Assembly (NCBI GenBank): GCA_943788165.1 | Contig: CALSPF010000002.1 | Span: forward strand, 696,909 to 760,908 | Direction of reading: 5' to 3' | From: an uncultured Flavobacteriaceae bacterium | Lineage (GTDB): Bacteria; Bacteroidota; Bacteroidia; Flavobacteriales; Flavobacteriaceae | DNA length: 64,000 bases | Shown here: positions 54,012 through 63,440 of the stretch, in pieces | How positions within the stretch are numbered: the stretch's first letter is position 1 | Layout of the letters: each line of letters opens with the position of its first letter | Position numbers and translations under genes: made by a program | Notes under the pieces: generated by a model | The model's database searches: none | What the model saw: only the letters and a program-made list of their open reading frames with translations | What the model was told of the DNA's origin: nothing

Positions 54012-54836
54012 ATGGAAACAAAAACAGCAATACAAGGAATTAAAGGGTCATTTCACCATGCCGTGGCGATGAATTATTTTCATCAAGGGGTTAAATTGGA
54101 GGAATGCCTAAGTTTCGACACCCTAGTTGCTGCTGTCTTAGATGCTAAGGTGCAGCATGCTGTTATGGCCTTGGAAAATTCAATCGCTGGATCTATAATA
54201 CCCAATTATGCTTTAATCGATCGGAATGATTTATCAATTATCGGAGAATATAACCTAACCATTCATCATAATTTGATGGCTTTGGAAGGCCAGTCTATAG
54301 CCGATTTAACCGAAGTGCATTCCCATCCGATGGCCCTCTTGCAATGCAAGGCTTTTTTTCAAGCATATCCGCATATTCGTTTGATTGAAGCGGCCGATAC
54401 AGCCGATGTTGCACGATCTATTTCTGCCGAAAATCGCAAGGGAATTGGAGCGATTGCACCAAAGCAAGCGGCCGAAATCTACGAATTAAACATATTCGCA
54501 CATTCCATACAAACCATTCAAGATAATGTTACCCGTTTTGTCATCATTCAGAAAAAAAGTGATGTAATTGAGAATAAGCAAGTCAATAAAGCTTCTTTAA
54601 AATTTATTTTAGATCATCAACGGGGAAGTTTGGCAGCTGTACTCAATGTAATGAGTGATTGTCTATTGAACCTAACAAAAATACAGTCTCTTCCCGTAAT
54701 TGAAACACCAGGGAAATATGCCTTTTTTGTTGATGTTACTTTTGATCATTTACATCAGTATGAAAAAGCGCGCAAGATTTTAGTAATCATGGCATTAGAA
54801 TTTAAAATCCTTGGAGAATATAACACCGCCAAATGA
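54012..54836 (+). CDS. pheA: Prephenate dehydratase
   Basis: A 274-residue monofunctional prephenate dehydratase making phenylpyruvate. The dehydratase domain (about residues 1-175) contains AIQGIKGSFHHAVAM, ENSIAGSI and DNVTRFVII (the TRF motif). The C-terminal ACT domain (from about 190: HQRGSLAAVLNVM, LNLTKIQSLPV) should bind phenylalanine for feedback inhibition. The start is ATG 54012; an upstream in-frame TTG at 53982 lies in the terminator loop. Its stop overlaps the next start. It leads the aromatic operon. Confidence 0.94.
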   Translation: METKTAIQGIKGSFHHAVAMNYFHQGVKLEECLSFDTLVAAVLDAKVQHAVMALENSIAGSIIPNYALIDRNDLSIIGEYNLTIHHNLMALEGQSIADLTEVHSHPMALLQCKAFFQAYPHIRLIEAADTADVARSISAENRKGIGAIAPKQAAEIYELNIFAHSIQTIQDNVTRFVIIQKKSDVIENKQVNKASLKFILDHQRGSLAAVLNVMSDCLLNLTKIQSLPVIETPGKYAFFVDVTFDHLHQYEKARKILVIMALEFKILGEYNTAK

Positions 54837-55990
54837 TGAAAACAACAACCGCAACCCGTCTTGAAAGTGTAAAAGAATACTATTTCTCCAAAAAATTGAG
54901 AGAAGTAGCTGGGCTTATTCAAGCTGGGAAGCCTGTGCTGAATATGGGGATTGGAAGCCCAGACCTACCACCACATCCGTCTGTAGTAGAAGCCTTACAG
55001 GCAGGTTTGTCTCACCCAAAGGCACATATGTACCAGAGTTATCAAGGCTTACCCGCATTGCGCGAGGCCATGGCAGGCTTTTATCAGCGAAACTATAATG
55101 TTAGCCTCAATCCTTCATCTGACATTCTCCCCCTTATGGGATCCAAAGAAGGGATCATGCATATATCTCTAGCGTTTTTAAACAGAGGCGATGAGGTGCT
55201 CATTCCCAATCCAGGTTATCCAACCTACAGTTCAGTCACTCAGTTGGTTGAAGCAACACCTGTTTTTTATGCTTTAAGTGGAGACAACGATTGGCAACCT
55301 GATTTTGCTGCTCTTGAAGCCATGGATACCTCTAAGATTAAACTTATGTGGTTGAATTATCCCCATATGCCAACTGGAGCAATGGCACAAACAGCCACTT
55401 TTACACGTTTAATCAAATGGGCAAAAGACAATGAAATTTTATTGGTTAACGATAACCCTTACAGTTTTATCCTCAATGATTATCCACAAAGTGTTTTGTC
55501 ATTACCAGATGCTAAGGAGGTTTGTATGGAATTAAATTCCTTGAGTAAATCCTTCAATATGGCGGGCTGGCGTGTTGGAATATTGGCGGGGAATCAAGAC
55601 AACATTCAAGCGGTATTGAAAGTAAAAAGTAATATGGATTCGGGTATGTTTTATGGCATTCAACAAGGAGCCATTGCAGCGCTTAATACTTCCAACAGTT
55701 GGTTCGATGAACTGAATGAGGTGTACCAAAGACGTCGTTCCCTAGTAGAAGAATTGGCTCGTTTAATGCATTCCACTCCCGATCCGGATAGTGTAGGTAT
55801 GTTTGTTTGGGCTAAACTAAATGACAACAGTCTTTCGGCTGAAGAATTCATTGATAATATTTTATACCAGAAAGACATCTTTATTACGCCAGGAACAATA
55901 TTTGGAAGTCAAGGAGAAGGCTATATTCGTTTTTCACTCTGCGTTACTGAAGAGCAAATACAAACAGCCATTAATCGAATCAAAGCATGA
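54833..55990 (+). CDS. PLP aminotransferase of the aromatic operon
   Basis: A 385-residue class I/II aminotransferase. NMGIGSPDLPPHPSVVEAL, YQSYQGLPALREAM, LPLMGSKEGIMHI, VNDNPYSFIL and the Schiff-base Lys in ELNSLSKSFNMAGWRVG are in place. Placed between pheA and tyrA it most likely transaminates phenylpyruvate or hydroxyphenylpyruvate (or prephenate), although sequence alone does not fix the substrate. It overlaps pheA by 4 bases and tyrA by 4 bases. Confidence 0.92.
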   Translation: MMKTTTATRLESVKEYYFSKKLREVAGLIQAGKPVLNMGIGSPDLPPHPSVVEALQAGLSHPKAHMYQSYQGLPALREAMAGFYQRNYNVSLNPSSDILPLMGSKEGIMHISLAFLNRGDEVLIPNPGYPTYSSVTQLVEATPVFYALSGDNDWQPDFAALEAMDTSKIKLMWLNYPHMPTGAMAQTATFTRLIKWAKDNEILLVNDNPYSFILNDYPQSVLSLPDAKEVCMELNSLSKSFNMAGWRVGILAGNQDNIQAVLKVKSNMDSGMFYGIQQGAIAALNTSNSWFDELNEVYQRRRSLVEELARLMHSTPDPDSVGMFVWAKLNDNSLSAEEFIDNILYQKDIFITPGTIFGSQGEGYIRFSLCVTEEQIQTAINRIKA

Positions 55991-56844
55991 AATTATATGT
56001 TATCGGTATCGGATTAATTGGGGGTTCCATGGCCATGGACTTGAAAAAGTGTTATTCGGCTATTGAAGTGATTGGCGTTGATACCAACGAAGCTCATTTG
56101 GAAGAAGCACTTGCCAGGGGCATTATAGATAAGAAAGGAAGCTTAAAAGACATCGATCAAGCTGACCGAGTGATTCTGAGTATACCTGTGAAAGACAGTT
56201 TGGCTTTGCTGCCAACATTGTTGGACCAGTTGAATGAAAATGCATTGTTGTGGGATGTAGGTTCAACCAAAGAAGAACTGTGTAAAGTGGTAGAAACACA
56301 TCCAAAACGCGACCAATATTTAGCTGCGCATCCCATAGCAGGTACAGAGTTTTCTGGACCAAAGGCTGCTCATGTCGGGTTGTTTGAAGGGAAACCACAG
56401 ATTTTATGTGAAACCCATAAAACCCGTCCAGATTTGTTGTCATGGGCCAAAACATCCTTTCGCCAAATGGGCATGTACCTTCGTTTTATGGAGGCCAATG
56501 ACCATGATAAACACATGGCCTACGTTTCGCATTTGTCTCACATCAGTTCTTTTATGTTGGGTAAAACAGTACTTGAACAAGAAGAAGATGAACAAAATAT
56601 TTTTGACTTAGCCGGTAGTGGTTTTGAATCTACTGTTCGCTTGGCCAAAAGCTCGCCAGACATGTGGGCGCCAATTTTTGAACAAAACAAGACCAATGTA
56701 TTAAGTATTTTATCTTCTTACATTGAGAATTTAGAGAATTTTAAACGCAAATTAGAAAATGATGACATTGCTGATCTGCACCAACAAATGAAACATACAA
56801 ATCAATTAACAACAATCCTTAACGGGATTAAACACAACAATTAG
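55987..56844 (+). CDS. tyrA: Prephenate dehydrogenase
   Basis: A 285-residue NAD(P)-dependent prephenate dehydrogenase for tyrosine synthesis. The nucleotide-binding GIGLIGGSMAMDL is near residues 7-19, LLWDVGSTKEEL and AAHPIAGTEFSGP are the substrate-site blocks, and HDKHMAYVSHLSHISSF follows. The C-terminal helical domain is of normal size. No ACT domain is fused. It lies between the aminotransferase and the DAHP synthase gene in the attenuated operon. Confidence 0.95.
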   Translation: MKLYVIGIGLIGGSMAMDLKKCYSAIEVIGVDTNEAHLEEALARGIIDKKGSLKDIDQADRVILSIPVKDSLALLPTLLDQLNENALLWDVGSTKEELCKVVETHPKRDQYLAAHPIAGTEFSGPKAAHVGLFEGKPQILCETHKTRPDLLSWAKTSFRQMGMYLRFMEANDHDKHMAYVSHLSHISSFMLGKTVLEQEEDEQNIFDLAGSGFESTVRLAKSSPDMWAPIFEQNKTNVLSILSSYIENLENFKRKLENDDIADLHQQMKHTNQLTTILNGIKHNN

Positions 56845-56846
56845 TT

Positions 56847-57929
56847 ATGGAGAATACTCCCGCAATGCGCGAATGGTTGAACGATTTCGGTCTATCGCAT
56901 CCCTTAGTTATCGGTGGTCCTTGTAGTGCCGAGACAGAAGAACAAGTCATGAAAATTGCTCATGAATTGAAAGACACTGATGTAACAGTATATCGTGCTG
57001 GAATTTGGAAACCCAGAACACGCCCGGGTATGTTCGAAGGGGTTGGAGCAATTGGATTAAAATGGCTACAACGCGTGAAGGAAGAAACGGGAATGTTAAC
57101 GGCGACTGAAGTAGCCAACAAAGATCATGTTAAGTTAGCGCTGGAGCATGACATCGACATCTTGTGGATTGGTGCCCGTTCTACTGTAAGTCCATTCATT
57201 GTGCAGGAAATTGCTGATGCTTTGGAAGGTACAGACAAGATCGTTTTGGTGAAAAATCCTGTCAATCCAGATGTAGCACTGTGGTTAGGTGGAGTAGAAC
57301 GTTTGTATACGGCAAACATTAAGAACTTAGGGTTAATCCACCGCGGATTTTCTGCGTATGGAAAATCAAAATACAGAAACAATCCTGAATGGCAAATTGC
57401 CGTTGAGGTGCAAAACAGGTTCCCTGACTTACCTTTAATTTGTGATCCTTCTCATATTACAGGGAACAGAGAAATGATTTTCGATACCTGCCAAATGGCC
57501 TTGGACTTAAATTTTGATGGTTTAATGATTGAAAGCCACTGGGATCCAGACAATGCATGGAGTGATGCTGCACAGCAAGTTACCCCTGAAAAATTGGTTC
57601 AGATTATGTGCGATTTAAAAATTCGCGAAGCAACAACAGATGAGGCTTCATACCAGACTGCTTTACAAAATTTACGTGCACAAATAGACATTGCTGATCA
57701 GACAATACTAGACACTTTGGGTAATCGCATGAAAGTAGCCGAAGCGATTGGCGAACTCAAGAAAGAAAACAATGTTGCCGTATTGCAAAACAAACGTTGG
57801 AATGAAATTCTAGGAAAGATGGTTTTGGAAGGTGAAAGCCGTGGTTTATCAGAAGAATTTGTCTTGCGCATGTTCAAGGCGATTCATCAAGAATCCATCA
57901 ATCACCAAGAACAGATTGTAAAAGCATAA
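56847..57929 (+). CDS. Bifunctional DAHP synthase / chorismate mutase
   Basis: A 360-residue fusion. Residues about 1-255 are a 3-deoxy-7-phosphoheptulonate synthase of the KDO8P-like type: VIGGPCSAETEEQVM, YRAGIWKPRTRPGMFEG, WIGARSTVSPF, LVKNPVNPD and CDPSHITGNRE. Residues about 270-355 are an AroQ-type chorismate mutase helix domain (LRAQIDIADQTILDTLGNRM and VLQNKRWNEIL). The order suits allosteric control of the first pathway step by the mutase domain. It closes the operon, so entry and the Phe/Tyr branches are expressed together. A terminator follows. Confidence 0.95.
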   Translation: MENTPAMREWLNDFGLSHPLVIGGPCSAETEEQVMKIAHELKDTDVTVYRAGIWKPRTRPGMFEGVGAIGLKWLQRVKEETGMLTATEVANKDHVKLALEHDIDILWIGARSTVSPFIVQEIADALEGTDKIVLVKNPVNPDVALWLGGVERLYTANIKNLGLIHRGFSAYGKSKYRNNPEWQIAVEVQNRFPDLPLICDPSHITGNREMIFDTCQMALDLNFDGLMIESHWDPDNAWSDAAQQVTPEKLVQIMCDLKIREATTDEASYQTALQNLRAQIDIADQTILDTLGNRMKVAEAIGELKKENNVAVLQNKRWNEILGKMVLEGESRGLSEEFVLRMFKAIHQESINHQEQIVKA

Positions 57930-57931
57930 AA

Positions 57932-57963
57932 TTTTAAAAACCGACGCAAGTCGGTTTTTAAAA
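57932..57963 (+). terminator. Terminator of the aromatic operon
   Basis: TTTTAAAAACCGAC (57932-57945) and GTCGGTTTTTAAAA (57950-57963) form a perfect 14-bp stem with a GCAA tetraloop. It starts 2 bases after the last stop codon. Confidence 0.9.
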
Positions 57964-57993
57964 TATATTAGGGTTAATTAAAATCCCATTTAT

Positions 57994-58590
57994 ATGATTT
58001 TTTCCAATCTTAGCCTCATGCGCGAATCTCGTGAAGCCCTTTCTCCCTATTGGGGTGTAGGTGTTTTGGTAGCGTTTGTTTATGCCCTTATTATTGGGGT
58101 ACCTTCTGGTGTTTTTCCTGGAACTGGAGAACTTATTCCTCTACTATTAGCGGGCCCTTTTTCTGTGGGTCTTGCACTTTTTTCTTTTTCGGTTGTAAGA
58201 AAAGAGTCACCGCATTTCAATCAGCTTTTTCAAGGTTTTCAATCGCCTGTTTTTTTTAAAAGCTTTTTAGCCAATCTTTGTATAACTATTTTGACGGTTG
58301 TAGGTTTTGTTTTATTGATAATTCCTGGTATTATAGTAGCGCTTGGGTTTGGCTTAACCTTTTTTGTAATGGCCGATCGACCAGATTTATCTTTTACTGA
58401 CTGTATTCAAGAAAGCTGGCGACTCATGGACGGCTATAAGCTTAAATATTTGGGCCTTAACATTCGTTTTATTCCATGGTACTTTTTAGGTGTTTTGTGT
58501 TTAGGAGTAGGAGTGTTATTGGTTATTCCATGGCATTTTGTTACCATAGCGCATTTCCATGAGGAAGTCAAAGCGATACAAAGTGTTTGA
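57994..58590 (+). CDS. DUF975-family membrane protein
   Basis: A 198-residue integral membrane protein with five or six helices. The family pattern is visible: AGPFSVGLALFSFSV in the first half, GFVLLIIPGIIVALGFGL in the middle, then MADRPDLSFTDCIQESWRLMDGYKLKYLGL, here cited as its parts DRPDLSFTDCIQES and WRLMDGYK, and IPWYFLGVLCLGVGVLLVIPW. DUF975 has no established function. It is flanked by terminators on both sides and is therefore monocistronic. Confidence 0.8.
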   Translation: MIFSNLSLMRESREALSPYWGVGVLVAFVYALIIGVPSGVFPGTGELIPLLLAGPFSVGLALFSFSVVRKESPHFNQLFQGFQSPVFFKSFLANLCITILTVVGFVLLIIPGIIVALGFGLTFFVMADRPDLSFTDCIQESWRLMDGYKLKYLGLNIRFIPWYFLGVLCLGVGVLLVIPWHFVTIAHFHEEVKAIQSV

Positions 58591-58608
58591 TTAAGATATT
58601 CAGATACC

Positions 58609-58639
58609 AAAAAAAAACCGCTTATAAGCGGTTTTTTTT
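58609..58639. terminator. Bidirectional terminator between the DUF975 and DEAD-box genes
   Basis: CCGCTTATAAGCGG (58618-58631) is a perfect palindrome flanked by nine A and eight T, able to end transcription of both convergent genes. Confidence 0.88.
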
Positions 58640-58672
58640 ATTTTCAGAACGGGATGTTATTCAATTTAAACT

Positions 58673-59923
58673 TTAGTTTCGATACCTATTCCGATTATTA
58701 TTTCGGTTTTTATTACTCGGTCGATTGCGATTATTGGGTCTTGGTTCCCCGGGTTTCTTAACGCTAGTCTCTTCAATTGCATCATGGTTTTCCATAAAGG
58801 GGTGCTCTCCAAGACGAGGTAACTGTTGCTTGATTAGTTTTTCAATGTCTTTTAAATAGGGGCGTTCCTCTGCCATACAAAAAGAAAGTGCAATACCACT
58901 AGCATTGGCTCGCCCTGTTCTACCAATTCGGTGAACATAGGTTTCCGATACATTTGGCAGATCAAAGTTAATCACCAAGGACAATTCATCTACATCAATT
59001 CCTCTTGCGGCAATATCTGTTGCAATCAATACTTTTAGTTTTCCGTCTTTAAAATCACCCAAAGCCTTTTGGCGCATGTTTTGGGATTTGTTTCCATGAA
59101 TTGCAGCCGATCGTATTCCAGCTTGATCCAATTTTTTCACAATTTTATTGGCACCGTGTTTGGTACGCGAAAATACAAGAACAGAGTCGTTATTTCGTTG
59201 TTCCAACAAATGAACCAATAATTTCGGCTTGTTGTTTTTACTAATAAAATATACGCCTTGTTTTACCTTTTCTGCAGTGGCTTGCTCGGGTTTAATGGTC
59301 ACGCGTTGAAATTTGCCCAACATTTTTTGTGACAACTCGACAATGGTTTTTGGCATGGTTGCCGAGAAAAAAAGGGATTGTCTTTTTGGAGGGAGTTTAG
59401 CAATGATTTTTTTCACATCATGGATAAAGCCCATGTCCAACATTTGATCTGCTTCATCTAAGACAACATACTTTAAATCTTTAAAAGTAATGTATCCTTG
59501 ACTTATTAAGTCCAATAATCGTCCTGGTGTGGCAATCAATATATCAACACCACTACGGAGGCTATTGACTTGTTGTGCTTGTTTTACTCCGCCAAAAATA
59601 ACAGTATTTCTGAGGTTGGTAAACTGACTGTATGCGGTGAAGTTTTCAGCAATTTGAATCGCCAATTCTCGAGTTGGTGTCACTACCAGCGCTTTTATTT
59701 TTCGCCGTCCTTTTCCAGAGGATTCTTCTTTACATAAATGATTGAGAATTGGAATACCAAAAGCGGCTGTTTTTCCGGTTCCTGTTTGCGCAACACCCAA
59801 TAAGTCATCTCCTTTTAATAAAATGGGAATGGCTTGTTCTTGGATGGGAGTGGGTTGAGTATAGCCTTGTTTTTCAAGTGCTTTTAGTATGGGAGCCTCT
59901 AGGGCTAGGTCTTTAAATGTCAT
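58673..59923 (-). CDS. DEAD-box RNA helicase (RhlE-like)
   Basis: A 416-residue ATP-dependent RNA helicase. Q motif PTPIQEQAIP, motif I AQTGTGKT (residues 45-52), PTRELAIQ, TPGRLLDL, motif II VLDEADQMLDMGF, motif III FSATMPK, and in domain 2 LVFSRTKHGANK, ATDIAARGIDV and motif VI HRIGRTGRA. The tail is a short Asn/Arg-rich segment (about residues 395-416) that should hold RNA. The layout fits RhlE, which acts in ribosome maturation and cold adaptation. The gene stands alone. Confidence 0.95.
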   Translation of the reverse strand: MTFKDLALEAPILKALEKQGYTQPTPIQEQAIPILLKGDDLLGVAQTGTGKTAAFGIPILNHLCKEESSGKGRRKIKALVVTPTRELAIQIAENFTAYSQFTNLRNTVIFGGVKQAQQVNSLRSGVDILIATPGRLLDLISQGYITFKDLKYVVLDEADQMLDMGFIHDVKKIIAKLPPKRQSLFFSATMPKTIVELSQKMLGKFQRVTIKPEQATAEKVKQGVYFISKNNKPKLLVHLLEQRNNDSVLVFSRTKHGANKIVKKLDQAGIRSAAIHGNKSQNMRQKALGDFKDGKLKVLIATDIAARGIDVDELSLVINFDLPNVSETYVHRIGRTGRANASGIALSFCMAEERPYLKDIEKLIKQQLPRLGEHPFMENHDAIEETSVKKPGEPRPNNRNRPSNKNRNNNRNRYRN

Positions 59924-59975
59924 GTATTTGAATAATTTTGCTAAAGTACGCTTATATTTTTGATCTGTGTAGAAA

Positions 59976-60002
59976 TAAAAAAAACCGCCTCAAGACGGTT
60001 TT
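59976..60002 (-). terminator. Terminator of the aspartate aminotransferase gene
   Basis: On the minus strand AAAACCGTC and GGCGGTTTT form a 9-bp stem (one G-U) around TTGA, followed by a T run. It lies 20 bases after the aminotransferase stop and just upstream of the helicase gene. Confidence 0.8.
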
Positions 60003-60022
60003 GATATTCGTTAAGCAAATAG

Positions 60023-61207
60023 TTAAGCCATGGCTTTTGCTATGCGTTGAATGGCTTCTTTGATGCTGTCTTGTGAAGCAGCATAGGAAATTCGAATACA
60101 ATCTCCGTTTCCAAACGCATCACCGGTTACTGTAGCTACGTGGGCTTCCTCCAAAAGATACAAAGCAAAATCACTTGCATCATTAATTGTTTTTCCACGA
60201 AGGGTTTTTCCGAAATAATGCGAGACATCTGGAAACACATAAAATGCGCCAGCAGGTTGGTTCAATTTAATCCCCGGAATTGCTGATAATAATTCAATGA
60301 TCAGTTCACGACGAACTTGAAATTCATCGATCATGTATTGTATGTTACTTACAGGGGCTTCAAGCGCAGTAATGGTTGCGCGTTGGGCAATACAGTTTGC
60401 ACCAGACGTGATTTGACCTTGCATTTTATTACAGGCTTTGGCAATCCATGCAGGAGCTCCAATATAACCAATACGCCAGCCGGTCATTGCAAAAGCTTTT
60501 GCAACTCCATTTACCGTAATGGTGCGGTCATATAGTTCTGGAATGGCAGCAATACTAAAATGCTTCGTTCCGTAATTGATGTGTTCATAGATTTCATCCG
60601 AAAGAATGTAAATATCTGGGTGTTTCGCTAGAACTTTTCCAAGTGCGCGATATTCTGCCTCGGTATAGAGTGTTCCACTCGGATTGTTAGGTGAGTTGAA
60701 CATGATGAGCTTGGTTTTGGGCGTAATGGCCGCTTCCAATTGCTCAGGGGTGATTTTAAAATCAGTTTCTATGCTTGACGGAATGATAGTCGAAGTCGCC
60801 TCTGCTAAAGTTGCAATGGCAGAATAACTTACCCAGTAGGGGGCAGGAAGTAATACTTCGTCTCCCGGGTCAAGCAATACCATGCAAATATTTGCAATGG
60901 ATTGTTTTGCTCCAGTAGAAACGACAATTTGATCGAGTCCGTACGTAATTCCATTGTCGCGTTTGAACTTAGTGCAGATGGCCTGTTTCAAATCTACATA
61001 GCCATCAACAGGAGAATAGGAATTATAATTGTCATTTACAGCTTGTATCGCTGCATCTTTGATAAATTCGGGTGTATTAAAGTCAGGTTCTCCTAGGCTT
61101 AAACCAATAACATCGATTCCTTCGTTCTTTAATTCTCTGGCTTTCGCAGCCATTGCCAGTGTTGCTGATACAGGTAAGCTGTTAATCCGTGCCGAAAGTG
61201 CGTCCAT
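60023..61207 (-). CDS. Aspartate aminotransferase-like enzyme
   Basis: A 394-residue class I aminotransferase of the aspartate aminotransferase Ib type. GLSLGEPDFNTPEFI, VSTGAKQSIANI, FNSPNNPSGTLY, LSDEIYEHINYG and the Schiff-base Lys in NGVAKAFAMTGWRIGYIG (about residue 235) are all present, and RISYAAS near the end carries the substrate Arg. It probably interconverts aspartate and oxaloacetate, possibly with prephenate activity as in related enzymes. Monocistronic. Confidence 0.93.
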   Translation of the reverse strand: MDALSARINSLPVSATLAMAAKARELKNEGIDVIGLSLGEPDFNTPEFIKDAAIQAVNDNYNSYSPVDGYVDLKQAICTKFKRDNGITYGLDQIVVSTGAKQSIANICMVLLDPGDEVLLPAPYWVSYSAIATLAEATSTIIPSSIETDFKITPEQLEAAITPKTKLIMFNSPNNPSGTLYTEAEYRALGKVLAKHPDIYILSDEIYEHINYGTKHFSIAAIPELYDRTITVNGVAKAFAMTGWRIGYIGAPAWIAKACNKMQGQITSGANCIAQRATITALEAPVSNIQYMIDEFQVRRELIIELLSAIPGIKLNQPAGAFYVFPDVSHYFGKTLRGKTINDASDFALYLLEEAHVATVTGDAFGNGDCIRISYAASQDSIKEAIQRIAKAMA

Positions 61208-61222
61208 ATAAACCAGTGATTG

Positions 61223-62329
61223 TTATGCGGGTTGTACCCCCATATTTTTTAAATGTTTGAAGTGCGAAAATAAGGCACTTCGGGTAGTTTTATACTCGTT
61301 GTAGGGTAAATTAAACTCTTTTGCCGTTTTTTTCACAATTTTAGCAATATCTGTGTAATGAATGTGGCTAATGTGTGGAAAAATATGATGTTCAATTTGA
61401 TGGTTTAACCCACCAGTAAACCAATTCATAAAATGGTTTCTTGTTGAAAAATTGACCGTAGTTAGTAATTGATGAATAGCCCAAGTGTTTTTCATGGTAC
61501 CTGTTTTTTCATCAGGTAACGGCATTTGAGCGTCTTCAATCACATGTGCTAATTGAAAGGTAAGGCTCAAGATTAATCCAGCAGTATAATGCATAACAAA
61601 AAAGCCAATCAAGATTTGCCACCAAGGCATTTGCATGAACAACATTGGTGCAACAATCCAAATACCAGAATACATTATTTTAGTGCCAATTAGCACCAAC
61701 CATTGACGTTTAGGGTGAAGTTCTTTTCGGTAAGTTAATTTTTTCTTTAGGTAACGTGAGATCTGTCTAAAGTCAGAACTAATGACCCAGTTAATGGTTA
61801 ATAAACCATACATAAACACTGAGTAATAGTGTTGAAAACGGTGGTACCATTGCCAGTCACTGTGTTGTGAAAATCGAATAATTCTTCCTGCATCTAGGTC
61901 TTCGTCATGCCCGTGAATATTGGTGTAAGTATGGTGTAAAATATTGTGTTGCACTTTCCAGTTGTGAACATTTCCGGCCAACAGATAAATACTTGATCCC
62001 ATGAGTTTATTGATCCAAGGATAGCGAGAAAATGAATTGTGATTTCCATCGTGCATTACGTTCATTCCAACGCCAGCCATTCCCACGCCCATTAAAATGG
62101 CCAGTAAAAGTTTTACCCATGGGTTGAATTCAGTTAACAGAATAAGAAAGTAGGGAGTGATAAATAGCCCAAACATAATAAAGGTTTTGACATACAATTG
62201 CCAATTACCCGTCTTAGAAGCTTTTCGTTTCTGAAAATGTTCATTTACTCTTTTGTTTAAGGTTTGAAAAAACTTTTTTGGATCATTACGCGAAAAACGT
62301 AAGGGTTTGTGTGTAGAATTGTTTTCCAT
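61223..62329 (-). CDS. Membrane fatty acid desaturase
   Basis: A 368-residue di-iron fatty acid desaturase. The three His boxes are HDGNH (residues 93-97), HNILHH (128-133) and QIEHHIFPH (about 313-321). Four membrane helices are visible at about 48-68, 73-92, 165-185 and 205-245. The layout resembles front-end or acyl-lipid desaturases (linoleoyl-CoA type) with HxxHH in the third box preceded by Gln. It adjusts membrane fluidity. The fused cytochrome b5 domain seen in some relatives is absent. It is divergent from rsmG. Confidence 0.92.
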   Translation of the reverse strand: MENNSTHKPLRFSRNDPKKFFQTLNKRVNEHFQKRKASKTGNWQLYVKTFIMFGLFITPYFLILLTEFNPWVKLLLAILMGVGMAGVGMNVMHDGNHNSFSRYPWINKLMGSSIYLLAGNVHNWKVQHNILHHTYTNIHGHDEDLDAGRIIRFSQHSDWQWYHRFQHYYSVFMYGLLTINWVISSDFRQISRYLKKKLTYRKELHPKRQWLVLIGTKIMYSGIWIVAPMLFMQMPWWQILIGFFVMHYTAGLILSLTFQLAHVIEDAQMPLPDEKTGTMKNTWAIHQLLTTVNFSTRNHFMNWFTGGLNHQIEHHIFPHISHIHYTDIAKIVKKTAKEFNLPYNEYKTTRSALFSHFKHLKNMGVQPA

Positions 62330-62350
62330 AGCAAGGAAGGTGTATCTTTG
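62319..62350 (+). promoter_or_regulatory. Promoter of rsmG
   Basis: TTG (62319-62321), 21 bases, then TATCTTTG (62343-62350). Its -33 element lies inside the first codons of the divergent desaturase gene. Transcription would start near 62356, ruling out rsmG starts before that point. Confidence 0.65.
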
Positions 62351-62377
62351 TTTATATTTTTATTAAAACTACAACTT

Positions 62378-63001
62378 TTGGATCGTTTAAGCCATTATTT
62401 CCCCACACTTTCTGCCCATCAAAAAAAGCAATTTTCACAACTTGAAGATCTGTACAAAGAATGGAATGCACAAATCAATGTTATTTCCAGAAAAGACATT
62501 GATGCTTTATACGAAAAACACATACTTCATTCCTTGGGAATCGCCAAAATTCAGTCGTTTAAGACAGGATCTAGGGTCTTGGATGTAGGCACGGGTGGAG
62601 GTTTTCCAGGCATCCCTTTGGCCATACTTTTTCCTAAAGCCAACTTTTTTTTAATCGATTCAATAGGGAAAAAGATCAAAGTTGTGCAAGCTGTTGTTGA
62701 AGGATTGGGGTTAAAAAACGTTGAAGCACGTCATCAACGCGCACAAGAATTTAAGCAACCCGTTGATTTTATTGTCAGTAGAGCGGTAACAAAAATGGAA
62801 GATTTTGTTCCTTGGGTCACCAAAAACGTAAAAAACAAAGGAACGCATAAGTTAAACAATGGCATTCTTTACCTCAAAGGAGGCGATTTGTCTGAAGAGT
62901 TGGCCAATTTCCCAAAGGCGCAAGAGTTTAATCTTTCAGATCATTATTCCGAAACCTTTTTTGAAACCAAGAAAGTGGTTTATCTTCCTTTAAAGAATTA
63001 A
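62378..63001 (+). CDS. rsmG: 16S rRNA (guanine-527-N7) methyltransferase RsmG
   Basis: A 207-residue SAM-dependent methyltransferase that modifies G527 of 16S rRNA. WNAQINVISRKDIDALYEKH is the conserved N-terminal block, RVLDVGTGGGFPGIPLA the SAM-binding loop, and VSRAVTKM follows. No ATG is available at the right place. An upstream GTG (62309) would precede the promoter, so I choose TTG 62378, giving DRLSHYFPTLSAHQK next, which aligns with the usual family N-terminus. A TTG start is unusual in this window. Confidence 0.88.
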   Translation: MDRLSHYFPTLSAHQKKQFSQLEDLYKEWNAQINVISRKDIDALYEKHILHSLGIAKIQSFKTGSRVLDVGTGGGFPGIPLAILFPKANFFLIDSIGKKIKVVQAVVEGLGLKNVEARHQRAQEFKQPVDFIVSRAVTKMEDFVPWVTKNVKNKGTHKLNNGILYLKGGDLSEELANFPKAQEFNLSDHYSETFFETKKVVYLPLKN

Positions 63002-63062
63002 TCTTAAGGATGTAATTTGTTGGCATAGCAATTGTTATGATGTTAGGTCTAAACCCTCCATC

Positions 63063-63440
63063 ATGCAAACTAACCTATTGTCACTTCTGCTACTTATCCC
63101 ATTTTTTTTACTTGCTGAAGAGCGAACATCTCCACAAAAGCAACCCATTGAGTTGGGAAAAATTGCTTGGTATAGGGACTTAGACCAAGCAAAAACGCTG
63201 GCCGAAAAAGAAGGTAAAGCTATTTTTATTTTATTTCAAGAAGTTCCTGGTTGTACTACTTGTAGGTCCTATGGCAAAAATGTATTAAGCAATCCTGCAC
63301 TAATAAGCACCATAGAAAATGACTTTATTCCTTTAGCAATTTTCAATAATAAAGGCGGTAAGGACATTAAAACGCTTGATGTTTACAAAGAGCCTACATG
63401 GAATAACCCAGTGGTACGGATTGTAAATGCTGAGGGGTAA
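63063..63440 (+). pseudogene. Thioredoxin-like protein, truncated by a nonsense codon
   Basis: A 125-codon frame with a signal peptide (about residues 1-18) and a thioredoxin-like domain: AIFILFQEVPGCTTCRSYG carries a CxxC, and IPLAIFNNKGGKD and EPTWNNPVVRIVNAEG follow. At codon 126 the frame meets TAA. The same frame then continues with a plausible family tail (NLTPRISGDYSKRKVALQ and LLCVLKK), so AAA (Lys) seems to have become TAA. About 27 residues are lost. The core redox site is intact, so a shortened product could still work. Confidence 0.6.
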
